Assembly (NCBI GenBank): GCA_018857735.1
Contig: JABMCL010001232.1
Span: 122,501-186,500, forward strand
From: Alviniconcha marisindica
Taxonomy: Eukaryota; Mollusca; Gastropoda; Provannidae
DNA: 64,000 nt
Direction: 5' to 3'
In this document: one piece after another, positions 54,621-64,000 of the stretch
Position numbering within the stretch: position 1 is the first letter of the stretch
Layout of the letters: each line of letters opens with the position of its first letter
Translations under genes and position numbers: made by a program
Notes under the pieces: model-generated
What the model saw: only the letters and a program-made list of their open reading frames with translations
Told to the model about the DNA's origin: nothing
The model's database searches: none

Positions 54621-55783
54621 GCAGTGGAAACTAGTGTGTAATGTTCCGGGCTGCCAATCACGCGAGCTCTTCAGCCAATCAGAACGTCACAATTAATATT
54701 CCGCGCGAAAAACCCGAAGAATGGTCGCCATGTTTTCCTGACAAGCTTAACGATAGCAAAGGAGCGAAAGGCTAGTAGATTCCGAAAAACAACAACTGGG
54801 AGTAATGGCGAACGTTCGCTGATGACGAGAAATATCAGCTTCAATCCGATGAGCCAGATTACAATCATTTGACTGCCAAATCAGACTCAAATCATCGTGC
54901 ATTCCACCAGTCAACACAGTACCACGTTAGTGGTCAGCTCGAAAGCTTGTGAGAAAAGAGGTAGGGCTTAGCTAGACCTCTCCGCCGAACACCCACTTGT
55001 TATCTGTCAATAGGAAGGGCAGTGGAAACTAGTATGTCACCTGTCTATAGGAAGGGCAGTGGAAACTAGTATGTCACCTGTCTATAGGAAGGGCAGTGGA
55101 AACTAGCGGTAAGGGCAGTGGAAACTAGCGTGTCACCTGTTAATAGGAAGGGCGGTGGAAACTAGCGTCACCTGTCAGTAGGAAGGGCAGTGGAAACTAG
55201 CGCGTCACCTGTTAATAGGAAGGGCAGTGGAAACTAGCGGTAAGGGCAGTGGAAACTAGCGTGTCACCTGTTAATAGGAAGGGCAGTGGAAACTAGTGTG
55301 TCTCCTGTCAATAGGTTATCACTGGAACTAGTGTCTTAGTTGTTACTTGCCAATAGGCTGACCACTGGAACTAATGAATTAACTAGTGCCATTTTTGTTA
55401 CATGTCAATAGGTTAACTACTGGAACTAATACTTTAACTAGTGCCATAACTGTCACATGTCAATAGGTTGAACAGTGGAACTAGTGCAGTAACTAGTGCC
55501 TGTCAATATGTTGAGCAGGGGAAACTACTGCATCGTTACCCATCAAGGATTGCTTGGGTGGTCCCCCTGACTGGATGAAAAAACATGCTTACTGTATTTT
55601 TACCTGTCCACCTCTACTTACTGGAGGTTATGCATTTGTGATGTGAATTATAGCAACAGCTAGCACCTGAAAATTTTAATGTATTGATGATGATGTTGAT
55701 GATGACGATTGTGACTGCTTTAGCAGTAGTGTTACAGACACAATGTTAGTTCGGTTTCATAGTACATGAATCTTTGAGGTCTA
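54621..55783 (+). other. Copy C presumed 3' UTR
   Basis: From the stop to the first AATAAA this is about 1.16 kb containing the GTGGAAACTAG minisatellite (54980-55540). No further coding was seen. Confidence 0.5.
54980..55540 (+). repeat. Minisatellite related to the sequence just after the copy C stop
   Basis: About nine good units (37 bp or shortened to 21 bp) of GGGCAGTGGAAACTAG(T/C)GTGT plus CACCTGT.AATAGGAA, then four decayed ones. The words GCAGTGGAAACTAGTGTGT also occur once, immediately after the stop codon at about 54621. Confidence 0.93.
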
Positions 55784-55789
55784 AATAAA
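55784..55789 (+). terminator. Candidate polyadenylation signal of copy C
   Basis: AATAAA in TCTAAATAAATGATC, the first canonical hexamer downstream of the copy C stop. Confidence 0.5.
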
Positions 55790-56117
55790 TGATCAGGTCA
55801 CACATGGCCGAACACGCGCTCATGCACATATAGCCTACACGCGACCGATTACAGTATATACCCTTTCATGTAGATTCCTGACAGGGTAAGCAAAATCAAG
55901 GGAACTGTATCAATGTTTGACATACATCTTTAGTTATGATTGTGGATCTACTATCCTGGATAGCTGAAATCAAGTGAAATGACTAGCAGAGAAACTGGCT
56001 GGCAAAGCAACCGTCACAACTGGTTTGCGCCCTGAAAGATGTGACGTAGTCAGGAGTTTGAGACACTGCCTGCGGCCATAAGGCCACGTGCATTACACCG
56101 TTGATCGTCTGAAGGAC

Positions 56118-56241
56118 ACAGTTCCAGTGTCGGTCTGATTGACGATGGCCTTTCCACGTCCAGCGCTTCCCCTTTGTACTCACAAAGGGGAAGCGCTGGA
56201 CGTGGAAAGGCCATCGTCAATCAGACCGACACTGGAACTGT
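56118..56241. repeat. Perfect 60-bp-arm hairpin with 4-base loop
   Basis: 56118-56177 and 56182-56241 are exact reverse complements separated by ACTC. The arm starts ACAGTTCCAGTGTCGG. Perfect arms imply a very recent origin, strong selection, or a fold-back artefact of the assembly. Confidence 0.95.
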
Positions 56242-56514
56242 TTCGAAGGCAGTATTTTGAGAGAAAAAAACTTCTGTGAGAGGGTGCGGGGTCCATATGG
56301 GCATTCCCGAGCGCGCAAATACCATCTTGACCAGAAGAAAGATCGAAAGCATACAAAACTGAACAGACGAAACAACAAAAATTAATATATTCTAAATGAT
56401 CGTTCAGTACTTGTGTGTTTTTGTACAAATGTTGGAAATGCAAGAAAGGAGAATATTACCGTGTGTAAAACTGTGTTCATTGCAAAATGTAAGCTGTCTT
56501 GCATACATGAAAAT

Positions 56515-56515
56515 G

Positions 56516-56547
<32 letters not shown>

Positions 56548-56583
56548 GGTGGTGGTGGTGGTGGTGGTGGTGGTGGTGGTGGT

Positions 56584-56628
<45 letters not shown>
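56515..56628 (+). repeat. (TTG)n-(GGT)n-(TG)n compound microsatellite
   Basis: Adjacent triplet and dinucleotide arrays. The GGT part is G-rich on the + strand. Confidence 0.97.
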
Positions 56629-56629
<1 letters not shown>

Positions 56630-56759
56630 TTATTATCAAAAGTCAGTGCAATTCATTAATTATTAGTTCTTTTTGGGTCTATTTTGTATGGTGGCCGCAA
56701 TCCCAATGTCCTGTGTTTTACAAAGGACGAACAAATAATAGTGATTCTTGACTCACTTG

Positions 56760-56810
<51 letters not shown>

Positions 56811-56960
56811 GTGTGTGATTTATTATCAAAAGTCAGTGCAATTCGTTAATTATTAGTTCTTTTTTGGTCTATTTTGTATGGTGGCCGCAATCCCAATGTC
56901 CTGTGTTTTACAAAGGACGAACAAATAATAGTGATTCTTGACTCACTTGCTGCTGCCTAT
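56586..56960 (+). repeat. Direct duplication of (TG)n plus about 140 bp unique sequence
   Basis: The sequence from TTTATTATCAAAAGTCAGTG to TTGACTCACTTGCT occurs at about 56628-56762 and again at about 56818-56952 with only a few differences, each copy preceded by a TG array. Confidence 0.93.
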
Positions 56961-57983
56961 GCATGTGGCAACTCCGAGGAATGAAAATGGGTATACACAC
57001 GGAGTAAAAGTAGTGGTCGGCTATGAAACAAAGCAAGAGAAATATACTGAACGGATGCACATAATAAGCACTTCTTTTTAGTTGTGTCAAAACTAACCGT
57101 ACTGTTGTTGGGAAAAGTGTTCACTACAGGTGCCTGAAAGTCCTAAGCAAGTGGGCTTCTTTCCAGCTTTTTTCTTTTTTCTTTTTCTTTTTTCTTTTTT
57201 TTTCCAAAGTACATGGACCCTGTGGATTGTCAACCCGAGACGGCTACGGTTAGCCCGTGCAAGGCGTACTTCTCGTGCAGCATGTCTAGACGTCTAGCTG
57301 CGTTGACAGAGCGTGTGACTGGTAGCCTTTGTCATTACTGCCTTGTGGTGGCCTTGAGCAGGTCGCTGGGTAAAGTTTTGTTTTAGTATTAACCCCTTCA
57401 TTGCTTTGATCGAAAAGGACCCATAAAAGTGCAAAATTTGAAACCCTTGTCTTTTTTGTGTGTGTGTCTTTTTTGTTTTCGCACTGGCATGTGACCGGAA
57501 AATGTACTGTTTGCAGGAGCGTCCCCGCATCATTCAGCTCGGAAATTTTACATGCTTGGGCAGTGAAGGGGTTAACGTCCTAATTTATTGCTTTTGTTTC
57601 ACTTCCAGTGTTGCCCACTTTGGGGTCACTCAGCATCGGGAATTTTTGTTTTGTTTTTGTTTTTACTTACTTCTAAAGATCGACGTTGCAGAACTTTCAG
57701 ATGTCATTTCACTCGTACTCGTAAACAGGCCCGAGATGACCCAGGGTCTCTCCACACTATTGCTTCGCCGGCGGAGTGAACTTCCCTCAAGGGGCGGTGT
57801 CCGCGATGATTCACCGTAAGAAAAACGACCTGCTTTTCAAACACGCCACTTGACTGTGTCACAGTCTGTGTTACTCTGGCTCTCTCTTCTTGGTGGCTCT
57901 GGTCTTTCCCAAGAAGAATGTGGCTCCGTCCTCTGTTCTGAATGCTTGGTGGGTGGGTGTTTTTGTGTGTGTGTTTTTGTTTG

Positions 57984-57984
<1 letters not shown>

Positions 57985-58027
<43 letters not shown>
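57985..58027 (+). repeat. (TG)n microsatellite
   Basis: A short TG array about 245 bases beyond the stop codon of the minus-strand lengsin-like gene. Confidence 0.95.
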
Positions 58028-58030
<3 letters not shown>

Positions 58031-58272
58031 CTGAGGCCTTCAACCTGTTTTTTTAGTTCTGCATGCTGCTGGTGGTGTTTATGACTCAATCTGTGTATGA
58101 TGGCTTGAGTAACCAAATGTTTTAACTACTGCTTGCGAGTTCGTTAGTCGGTGCTTTGAGCCCAGTCAACCATACAGAATTATATCAGAAAGTTTTTTAT
58201 ACGAAAGTTTTAAATTTTACAATAGGTTTTACATTGTAAACATATCGTTCTTGTTCATGTTCTCTCACTTCA

Positions 58273-59468
58273 TCACAGACCTTTCATGTACATCTTTCTC
58301 TCAAACTCCATCTGTTTTTCCTCGGTGATCAGTTCGGCGTTTTTGTAGAGCTGCACGTCGATGTCTCTCTTGGACTTGATGTAGCAGCCCACGAAGCGGT
58401 CCCCAAGCAGGGCTCGAAGCTCTTGGTCCTTCTCCAGGCTATCCAGAGCCTGCTCCAGCGTCTTGGGCAGCTGGCCGGCCGGCTCCACGGCCATGGCCTC
58501 GGGGCAGGGCAGCTCCCTCTGCAGGCCGTCCAGGCCGGCGGCCACGGTGGCGGCGATGGCTAGGTAGGGGCTGCAGGGGCCCGACGGCAGGCGGTTCTCC
58601 AGGAACACGTTGTCCCGCGCGTTCCGCACGCGAATCAGACTGTTGCGGTCGTCCACGCCCCAGGTGACGGGTCCCGGGGCTCCCAGGTGGAAGAGGCGGC
58701 GGTAGCAGTTGAGGGTGGGGCAGCAGAGGGCGGTGATGGCCGGGGCGTGGGTCAGAAGCCCGGCCAGCCAGTGTCGCGCCGTTCGGGACAGTTTGTCCGG
58801 CTCGCCCTCGTCCAGCATCGCGTTTCGCTGCCCGTCGTCGTCGTGGGTCCAGAGAGAGTGGTTCAGGTGCAGACCAGTGCCCATGAACTCCATCGTGGGC
58901 ATGGACATGAAGGTGGCGCAGTAGCCCCGGGTCTGGAAGAATCCCTTTACCGCGTTCTTCACGTAGAAAGCCACGTCGCCACCGCGGACCCCTTCCTGCG
59001 GCTCCGTGGTGATCTCCCACTGGCCGGGCGGTAGCTCCGGCATCAGTGAGCTCACTTCCACCCCCATGGTCTCAAGGACGTCAGTCAGGTCGCAGAAGAG
59101 GTCTTGGTGTTGCGCCCAGACCCTGACATCCCAGCACTGCATGTTCTCCCCACCTAGATGCTCCAGCGTACCTTCCTTGAACACGTTGAACTCGTACTCG
59201 AAGGCTGACTTGAAGAGCAGACCGTGCCTGTCGCGCAAGGTGTCTAGCTGTGCTTTCATTAACTGACGTGGTGACGTCAGATCAGGCGTGCCGTCGTGCA
59301 TGTTGAGGTCGCAGAGGACGTTGCCAACGCGACGACCTTCGCGGCAGACCCAGGGCCAAGGTATCAAGGTGTCGAGGCAAGGCTGCATGTCCTCGTTAGG
59401 AAAGTGCTTTCCGAGAATGTCGAAAACAGACATAGACAGCTCACAGTTGGGGCCGAGAAGGCAAATGG
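58273..59468 (-). CDS. LGSN: Lengsin-like exon 2: catalytic domain and stop
   Basis: A single 1196-nt exon. The acceptor on the minus strand is CTCGCTGTTGCAG, after which the frame reads AICLLGPNCELSMSVFDILG. Codons upstream of 59468 in the same open frame (MISACAQF..) belong to the intron. GC-rich at third positions, unlike the surrounding intron. Confidence 0.92.
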
Positions 59469-59878
59469 CTGCAACAGCGAGGGAAAATTGAGCGCATGCT
59501 GAAATCAATCAATATTTTATTTTATGTCTGTTCATATCGAGGTGATATTAGACACACACAAAAAAAAACATAATTATTATTTATACTAATTTTCCCACAG
59601 GACTATGAACAATCGATTTGACAATATTAGTGATAACATCAGTATTATACAAAATATCTCTTACATTGTTGTAAGCATTTAAGTCATATCCATTTTTCTG
59701 AAATAACTCTGTAGTAATAGGACATCAAGCAGTATGTGTTTAACAGATAAGATATTTTTACAAACGCATGTCACATTGTGTGAATATTTAGTGTTCCATG
59801 AATTTAAACGTAACTTGTATATTACTCTTGCTAAATATCTAGAACAAGAAGGTATCGCAGATTTACTTTTTTCAATTT

Positions 59879-59946
<68 letters not shown>

Positions 59947-60369
59947 TCTTCTTAAGTAGTGAATTAACCTCATGAGATGAGAATAGTAGGTTACTGGATG
60001 ATATCTCAGACATGTTTTTCATTGCACCTTGTTTAGCTAATTTGTCTGATATTTCATTCCAATAAAGACCACAATGAGACGGTACCCAACAAAACTCAAT
60101 CCCAATACTCTTGTACATGATACAATGTATTAAATATTTTACTTCATAAAATATATCCCCTCTCATTTTACAGTTCCAGTTTTTCAATGCACAGAGAATT
60201 GATTTTGAGTCAACACAGATCACAAAATTATATATTGCTAACTGAATATTGCATATGTAGTTTAATGTCATTAATATTGCATATAACTCAGATGTAAATA
60301 TGGAAAAACCCTTCCCAAAGTAAAAAGATTTTTGCACTTTTAAACGCATGCTGAAAACACGCACACAGA

Positions 60370-60441
<72 letters not shown>

Positions 60442-60445
60442 CCAC

Positions 60446-60532
<87 letters not shown>

Positions 60533-60738
60533 TTTCTATTTCCTTTCAGTTAATTTTGGTACAGTGCTGTACAAACACAGTGGCACAGTAATTATCTTTT
60601 TCTCTGAATAAACATACTTTACTATCTCTACTTTATTATCTCATTAGAGACATTAAATTCGTGTTAAGCACATCACAGTAGACAATAGTACACATTCACA
60701 TCGCTCACATCAAAACATATTTTAAATCTCTCAGTTTG

Positions 60739-60819
<81 letters not shown>

Positions 60820-61520
60820 AACTAGAACTCGAAAACTTTGATACTCAAGGATAGTAGCATTAGGTCCATGTGGACCTATCTAAAAGGCCGAAATCAACAG
60901 CGCGGGACAGACGTCACGCACACAGGAGACACAGCAGCAGAGACCTGAATCGCCTGCGGTAACTGTCGCCTGACATGCCAGTAAATGAAATGGTAAGGTA
61001 TATAAAATCTTCCAACGGTGCATCATCTTTTAAAAGAGAGAATGTTTGATAATGCTGGATTCTCAGGAGAGGGGATCTACATTTCTGCGTCCGCAGTACC
61101 CATCTACTGGATCGTCAGAACACACACTTCTTCTCCAGGGTCAACTTTCTGTGCTGACACTTATTTCGTTATCCGTTCCATCCCTGTGTTACAGCAGTGG
61201 CACGTAAAATATCCCGGTCCTTCTCCCAAAAGTGCAGGTGGCAGGTTATAGCTAAACACGCATGCACCTTAGTGCCTACGTATGTGGATTTGCATGAAGT
61301 GACTGGTGCATGGTTGTATGGCGTACGGCACAGAACGCGCCGAGACGGCAGCAGTTTCACGTGGCACCAGCCATGTCAGTGCTGTATCAGTGTACACCAC
61401 TTTGGTGGATAGTCAAAAACGCGCCCACGCACCCCCCTCCACCCACCCACCCCTTCTCCCCGTCCCTAATAAGCCTTATGGTTTCTGTGCACGTTAAGCA
61501 CCATAACACACACACACACA

Positions 61521-61558
<38 letters not shown>

Positions 61559-62262
61559 CTATTACATGTACTGATATTCAAGTCAGTTTCATACATCAAA
61601 AACAAAAATCAAAGGTACAAAGGCTGCACGAGTTGTCACCCTCTCGTGGGTGACAACGTATGTGCAGGCATTGCTGTACGTCGCTGTAGTCACTGGCAGC
61701 ACAACGCGCCGGGGCCGTGACAAAACATGCTGCTGCAACAAGCGCGGCCTTTAGGCCTATCCATCCGCAACCTTTCCGGAGCAGCCTATTATTAGGCCTA
61801 TGCGGCTATCATCTTTTTATGGCTGTTTGTGAGCTAGGAAAGCGGCACCGTTGACCCGACCCCTTTGGAACGACCAGCTTACAGGCTGCAAACACACTGA
61901 AAACTGACACTGACTGAGAGGGAAGAAGACATTTCAAGTTGCGGGTGGACTGGGCTACAGCTGAAGATAATTATTTGTTTTGCCGTCTGATCGAACTTCC
62001 GTTCCCTTCCGTACACGAACTGAGTCAGACACCGCGATCGACAACGACTTGCCAGCTGCCGCAACATCACTAATGCACAGACTGACTCGAAGAAGAGACA
62101 GCAGATCCCACATGATTGATTTGATGTGGGATGGTTTTTCTCAGCGGCAACTGTGTGTGTTTGTGTGTGTGTGTGTGTGTGTGTAAAACAATAAAGGCGA
62201 CCAGCGGAAATGTAGTAAAACATTGCAGTGTGTGTGTGTGTGTGGGGGGGGGGGGGGGTGGC

Positions 62263-62331
<69 letters not shown>

Positions 62332-62334
62332 CGA

Positions 62335-62385
<51 letters not shown>

Positions 62386-62707
62386 CCGCTATTACATGTA
62401 CTGATATTCAAGTCAGTTTCATACATCAAAAACAAAAATCAAAGGTACAAAGGCTGCACGAGTTGTCACCCTCTCGTGGGTGACAACGACGGTATGTGCA
62501 GGCATCGCGGACAGAGACAGATAGACAGAGACTGACTCAGTGACAGAGACTGAACTTACCGTTTCCAGTTTCAAATCCATTTTTCGCAAGCTTTTCTTTG
62601 AATTTTCCGGATACTATTTTGCCTCTGGGGACGTTACTTATGTCAGGTATCACAAACTGTATGTATTCATACTTTTGCAGATCTGTCAACAGGCTCGACT
62701 CCGCCAT
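58273..62707 (-). CDS. LGSN: Lengsin-like protein, class I glutamine synthetase fold (gene span, 2 exons)
   Basis: Exon 1 (62707 down to 62560) and exon 2 (59468 down to 58273) join in phase 1 to 447 codons plus stop. The N-terminal domain shows YIQFVIPDISNVPRGKIVSG, the beta-grasp region of class I glutamine synthetases. The catalytic domain shows FEYEF (Glu140/Glu142 region), PGQWEI (198-201), GTGLHLNHSLW (246-256), NSLIRV and ENRLPSG (Glu340, Arg342). Class I enzymes ligate ammonia to glutamate with ATP. Animal lengsins belong to this family; the vertebrate lens protein is regarded as non-catalytic. Several catalytic positions are kept here, but the second histidine of the canonical HxH in the G-M-H-x-H segment is Asn, so activity is uncertain. 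It converges with copy C and has no evident functional link to the phospholipases. Confidence 0.85.
59555..60352 (-). mobile_element. LINE relic with RNase H domain
   Basis: On the minus strand a frame reads SIFTSELYAILMTLNYI, FVICVDSKSILCALKN, then EFCWVPSHCGLYWNEISDK. This is the D..E..D and WVPSH.G pattern of RNase H domains in jockey/I-type non-LTR retrotransposons. Past the (AT)n array a second, interrupted stretch reading ELFQKNGYDLNAYNNVRDIL and YNTDVITNIVKSI fits the C-terminus of such proteins. Stops and the (AT)n insertion break it. Confidence 0.8.
59881..59942. repeat. (AT)n microsatellite
   Basis: About 60 bp of AT interrupting the LINE relic. Confidence 0.97.
60371..60532 (+). 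repeat. (CT)n-(AC)n-(ATC)n compound microsatellite
   Basis: Three adjacent simple arrays: CT (60371-60434), AC with CCACC interruptions (60434-60487) and ATC (60488-60532). Confidence 0.97.
60739..60817 (+). repeat. (AC)n microsatellite
   Basis: A pure AC array, i.e. (GT)n on the lengsin sense strand. Confidence 0.97.
60905..61005 (+). repeat. Half copy of the 28530-28894 foldback element
   Basis: GACGTCACGCACACAGG, then AGAGACCTGAATCGCCTG, GGTAACTGTCGCCTG and CCAGTAAAT parallel the left arm of the element near 28.53 kb, in the same order. Confidence 0.65.
61430..61557 (+). mobile_element. SINE 3' tail followed by (AC)n
   Basis: CCCGTCCCTAATAAGCCTTA and GGTTTCTGTGCACGTTAAGC match the tail of the SINE at 3276-3603 almost exactly. 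No tRNA-like head was found upstream, so this is a 5'-truncated copy or a different family sharing the tail. Confidence 0.6.
61558..61680 (+). repeat. Duplicated 120-bp segment, first copy
   Basis: The sequence from CTATTACATGTACTGATATT to GTGCAGGCAT occurs again at 62388-62507, both copies directly following an (AC)n array. It contains a 10-bp-arm hairpin, GTTGTCACCC and GGGTGACAAC, with a 6-base loop. Confidence 0.9.
62150..62384 (+). repeat. (TG)n, polyG, (TG)n-(AG)n and (AC)n cluster
   Basis: TG at 62153-62184, TG plus a G run at 62229-62260, TG-AG at 62264-62330 and AC at 62335-62384. The opposed TG and AC arrays could pair. Confidence 0.95.
62388..62507 (+). repeat. Duplicated 120-bp segment, second copy
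   Basis: Near-identical to 61558-61680 and also placed directly after (AC)n. It ends about 50 bases before the lengsin-like exon 1 donor. Confidence 0.9.
62560..62707 (-). CDS. LGSN: Lengsin-like exon 1: start and N-terminal beta-grasp
   Basis: 148 nt encoding MAESSLLTDLQKYEYIQFVI, PDISNVPRGKIVSG and KFKEKLAKNGFETGN, ending in phase 1 at G|GTAAGT. The RGK motif and its spacing to the start match class I glutamine synthetase N-termini. Confidence 0.88.
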
Positions 62708-63720
62708 AGCGTCTAGGGTGCTGGTGTTCTAAGGTGGTCTTGGTGCGAAGCTCCTCGGGCCCAGCTCATGACCTAGTTATGTGACCGCGGCTGTGCCCGC
62801 TGAACACAGGCACTTGTAATTTATACCACATCCTCCGGCAAGTATCATAGGCGGCTTACTAGCGTCAAAAGCACATCAATTATTGTAATTAAGAGTACGT
62901 AATGACAATTTTCTCAGGCACATAAGTCGCGGCAGTTATGTACTTTTGACGCAAGTAAGCCGTTGGAAGCAGCACGAGAGGTACATCATTACCGTAATGA
63001 TGTACCTCTCGTCAGCGTGAAGGGAGGTAACAGGCAGACGCCTACGTGCAGCCAGGCTGCATTTCCGGCAAGGTGTATGCAATATCTGTCGTGTTGAGGT
63101 TTCATTAATATTGCACTGGGTGTTCCTCACGCCAATGCACGTCTCGACAACTTTGTCCAGCGCTAGATAAGACGCTTTTTGAATAGAGTCACAGAATTAA
63201 AACTCACACTGTAGATCACTCACTCACTCATCCACGGTGTAATGTGACGCTGTACTGTTTTAGTTTTGTTTCGCACTATACGACTATAGCACAGGGGATC
63301 TGCTCGGAAGGAGAGAATATCGCTATATAGCTGCCATTGCTTATCGGGGCTCATTTCAAGATGAGCGGATCAACATGTGTTCACATTATTACTGAAAACA
63401 AGAAAACAAAAACAAAAAACAAAAAAACTGTCAGTTTAAAGAAACAAAATTATATTGTGTAATTACTGATAGCACAACCAAACGAAGCACGCAGACGAAA
63501 ATATTTGCACATTTTCAGCATTTCCAGGTTAGCTTTTGCCTTCACTTCAGTTCTCCTTTAACTATAACCGCACGAAAATCTCGTCCTCAAAGGTTAACCC
63601 TCCTCTCGGGGACTGAGCAATGTTTATTTTGCGTGTCTATGACTGTAATCAAACGAAGCAATAACCACTCGCAGGTGCTGGACACTGGTGTAGAGATTAG
63701 CCAAACGCAGAAACGAATCA
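62708..63720. other. Upstream flank of the lengsin-like gene
   Basis: Presumed promoter side. It contains an inverted repeat (CGGCTTACT.GCGTCAAAAG at 62852-62876 and its complement at 62938-62962) and an 18-bp-arm palindrome (62975-63011). No gene was recognised. Confidence 0.6.
62852..63011. repeat. Inverted repeat and near-perfect palindrome
   Basis: 25-bp arms at 62852-62876 and 62938-62962 (two mismatches) are followed at once by an 18-bp-arm palindrome, CGAGAGGTACATCATTAC with one central base. It may be a short foldback element. Confidence 0.85.
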
Positions 63721-63723
63721 TGC

Positions 63724-64000
63724 AGTCTGCCACATTATTGAAACATACTTCATGTCGCTGTTGTCAAACGACTGCCACATTGCTGAAACATACTTCATGT
63801 CGCTGTTGTCAAACGACTGCCACATTACTGAAACATACTTCATGTCGCTGTTGACAAACGACTGCCACATTACTGAAACGTACTGCATGTCGATGTTGAA
63901 ATACGAGTGCCACATTACTGAAACACGCTTCATGTTGATGTTGGCAGACGACTGCCACATTACTGAAACATAGGCCTACTTCATGTTGATGTTGACAGAC
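63724..64000 (+). repeat. 45-bp minisatellite, truncated by the window end
   Basis: About six units of ACTGCCACATTACTGAAACA plus TACTTCATGTCG(C/A)TGTTG. The 45-bp period keeps frames open on both strands. Confidence 0.95.

Larger units (their letters stand above)
55790..58272. other. Region between the convergent copy C and lengsin-like genes
   Basis: Holds a perfect 60-bp-arm hairpin, a (TTG)n-(GGT)n-(TG)n block, a direct duplication with a second TG array, a small inverted-repeat element with TTAACCCCTTCA(T/C)TGC ends (57389-57404 and 57560-57575) and a (TG)n array (57985-58027). No gene was recognised. Confidence 0.6.
59469..62559 (-). other. Lengsin-like intron
   Basis: A 3.1 kb intron holding a LINE relic (about 59555-60352), (AT)n, (CT)n, (AC)n and (ATC)n arrays, a half foldback element near 60.9 kb, a SINE-type tail near 61.46 kb and a 120-bp duplicated segment. 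Confidence 0.8.

Noticed and set aside
58439..59034. GC-rich open frames overlapping the lengsin-like exon on both strands
   Set aside because: Codon-bias shadows of the real minus-strand frame; no conserved motifs.

Overview
The window is eukaryotic. Its genes are split by introns with GT/AG junctions, long (TG)n and (CT)n arrays are everywhere, and it carries relics of non-LTR retrotransposons, a tRNA-derived SINE with a target-site duplication, and foldback elements. The gene families (lysosomal phospholipase A2/LCAT, a class I glutamine-synthetase-like lengsin) and the repeat style suggest a marine invertebrate, most likely a mollusc such as a gastropod. The species is an inference and was not read directly.

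Three tandem, same-strand (+) paralogues of group XV phospholipase A2 (PLA2G15/LPLA2, LCAT superfamily) dominate. Copy A (2992-22482, 7 exons, 408 aa) is the conventional lysosomal-type enzyme: signal peptide, VPGDGG oxyanion segment, AHSMG nucleophile, DGDGT and EH. Its long introns are AT-rich. Copy B (33221-41510, 8 exons, 519 aa; exon 1 is the least certain) and copy C (45988-54620, 8 exons, 525 aa or more) are shorter genes in GC-richer, microsatellite-dense DNA. Both have an extra small second exon, VPGLGG in place of VPGDGG, and a 65-87 residue insertion in exon 4. Copy C also ends in a hydrophobic tail that looks like a GPI-anchor signal. B and C share near-identical stretches in exons 6 and 7 that look like gene conversion.

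Downstream on the minus strand lies a two-exon lengsin-like gene of the class I glutamine synthetase fold (62707 down to 58273, 447 aa). Its 3.1 kb intron holds a LINE RNase H relic and many simple repeats.

Layout: 1-2991 non-coding flank with microsatellites; 2992-22482 copy A, with a SINE, foldback elements and a LINE relic in its introns; 22483-33220 intergenic, whose right half (27.1-32.0 kb) is a dense succession of unrelated minisatellites; 33221-41510 copy B; 41511-45987 intergenic; 45988-54620 copy C; 54621-58272 3' flank with a minisatellite and a perfect 60-bp hairpin; 58273-62707 lengsin-like gene; 62708-64000 its upstream flank and a 45-bp tandem array running off the end.

The most unusual signal is that tandem repeats in the phospholipase cluster repeatedly contain copies of exon edges and splice sites. 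Copy C exon 6 ends in a 27-bp (9-codon) repeat carrying four successive in-frame donors. Copy C exon 8 is preceded by decoy copies of its own acceptor. Copy B exon 5 is followed by repeated donors, and copy B exon 6 is preceded by a decoy acceptor. In both B and C, exon 3 is preceded directly by a long (TG)n run in place of a pyrimidine tract. All exon structures were built by eye from splice consensus, reading frame, intron phase and agreement among the three copies; there is no transcript evidence here.
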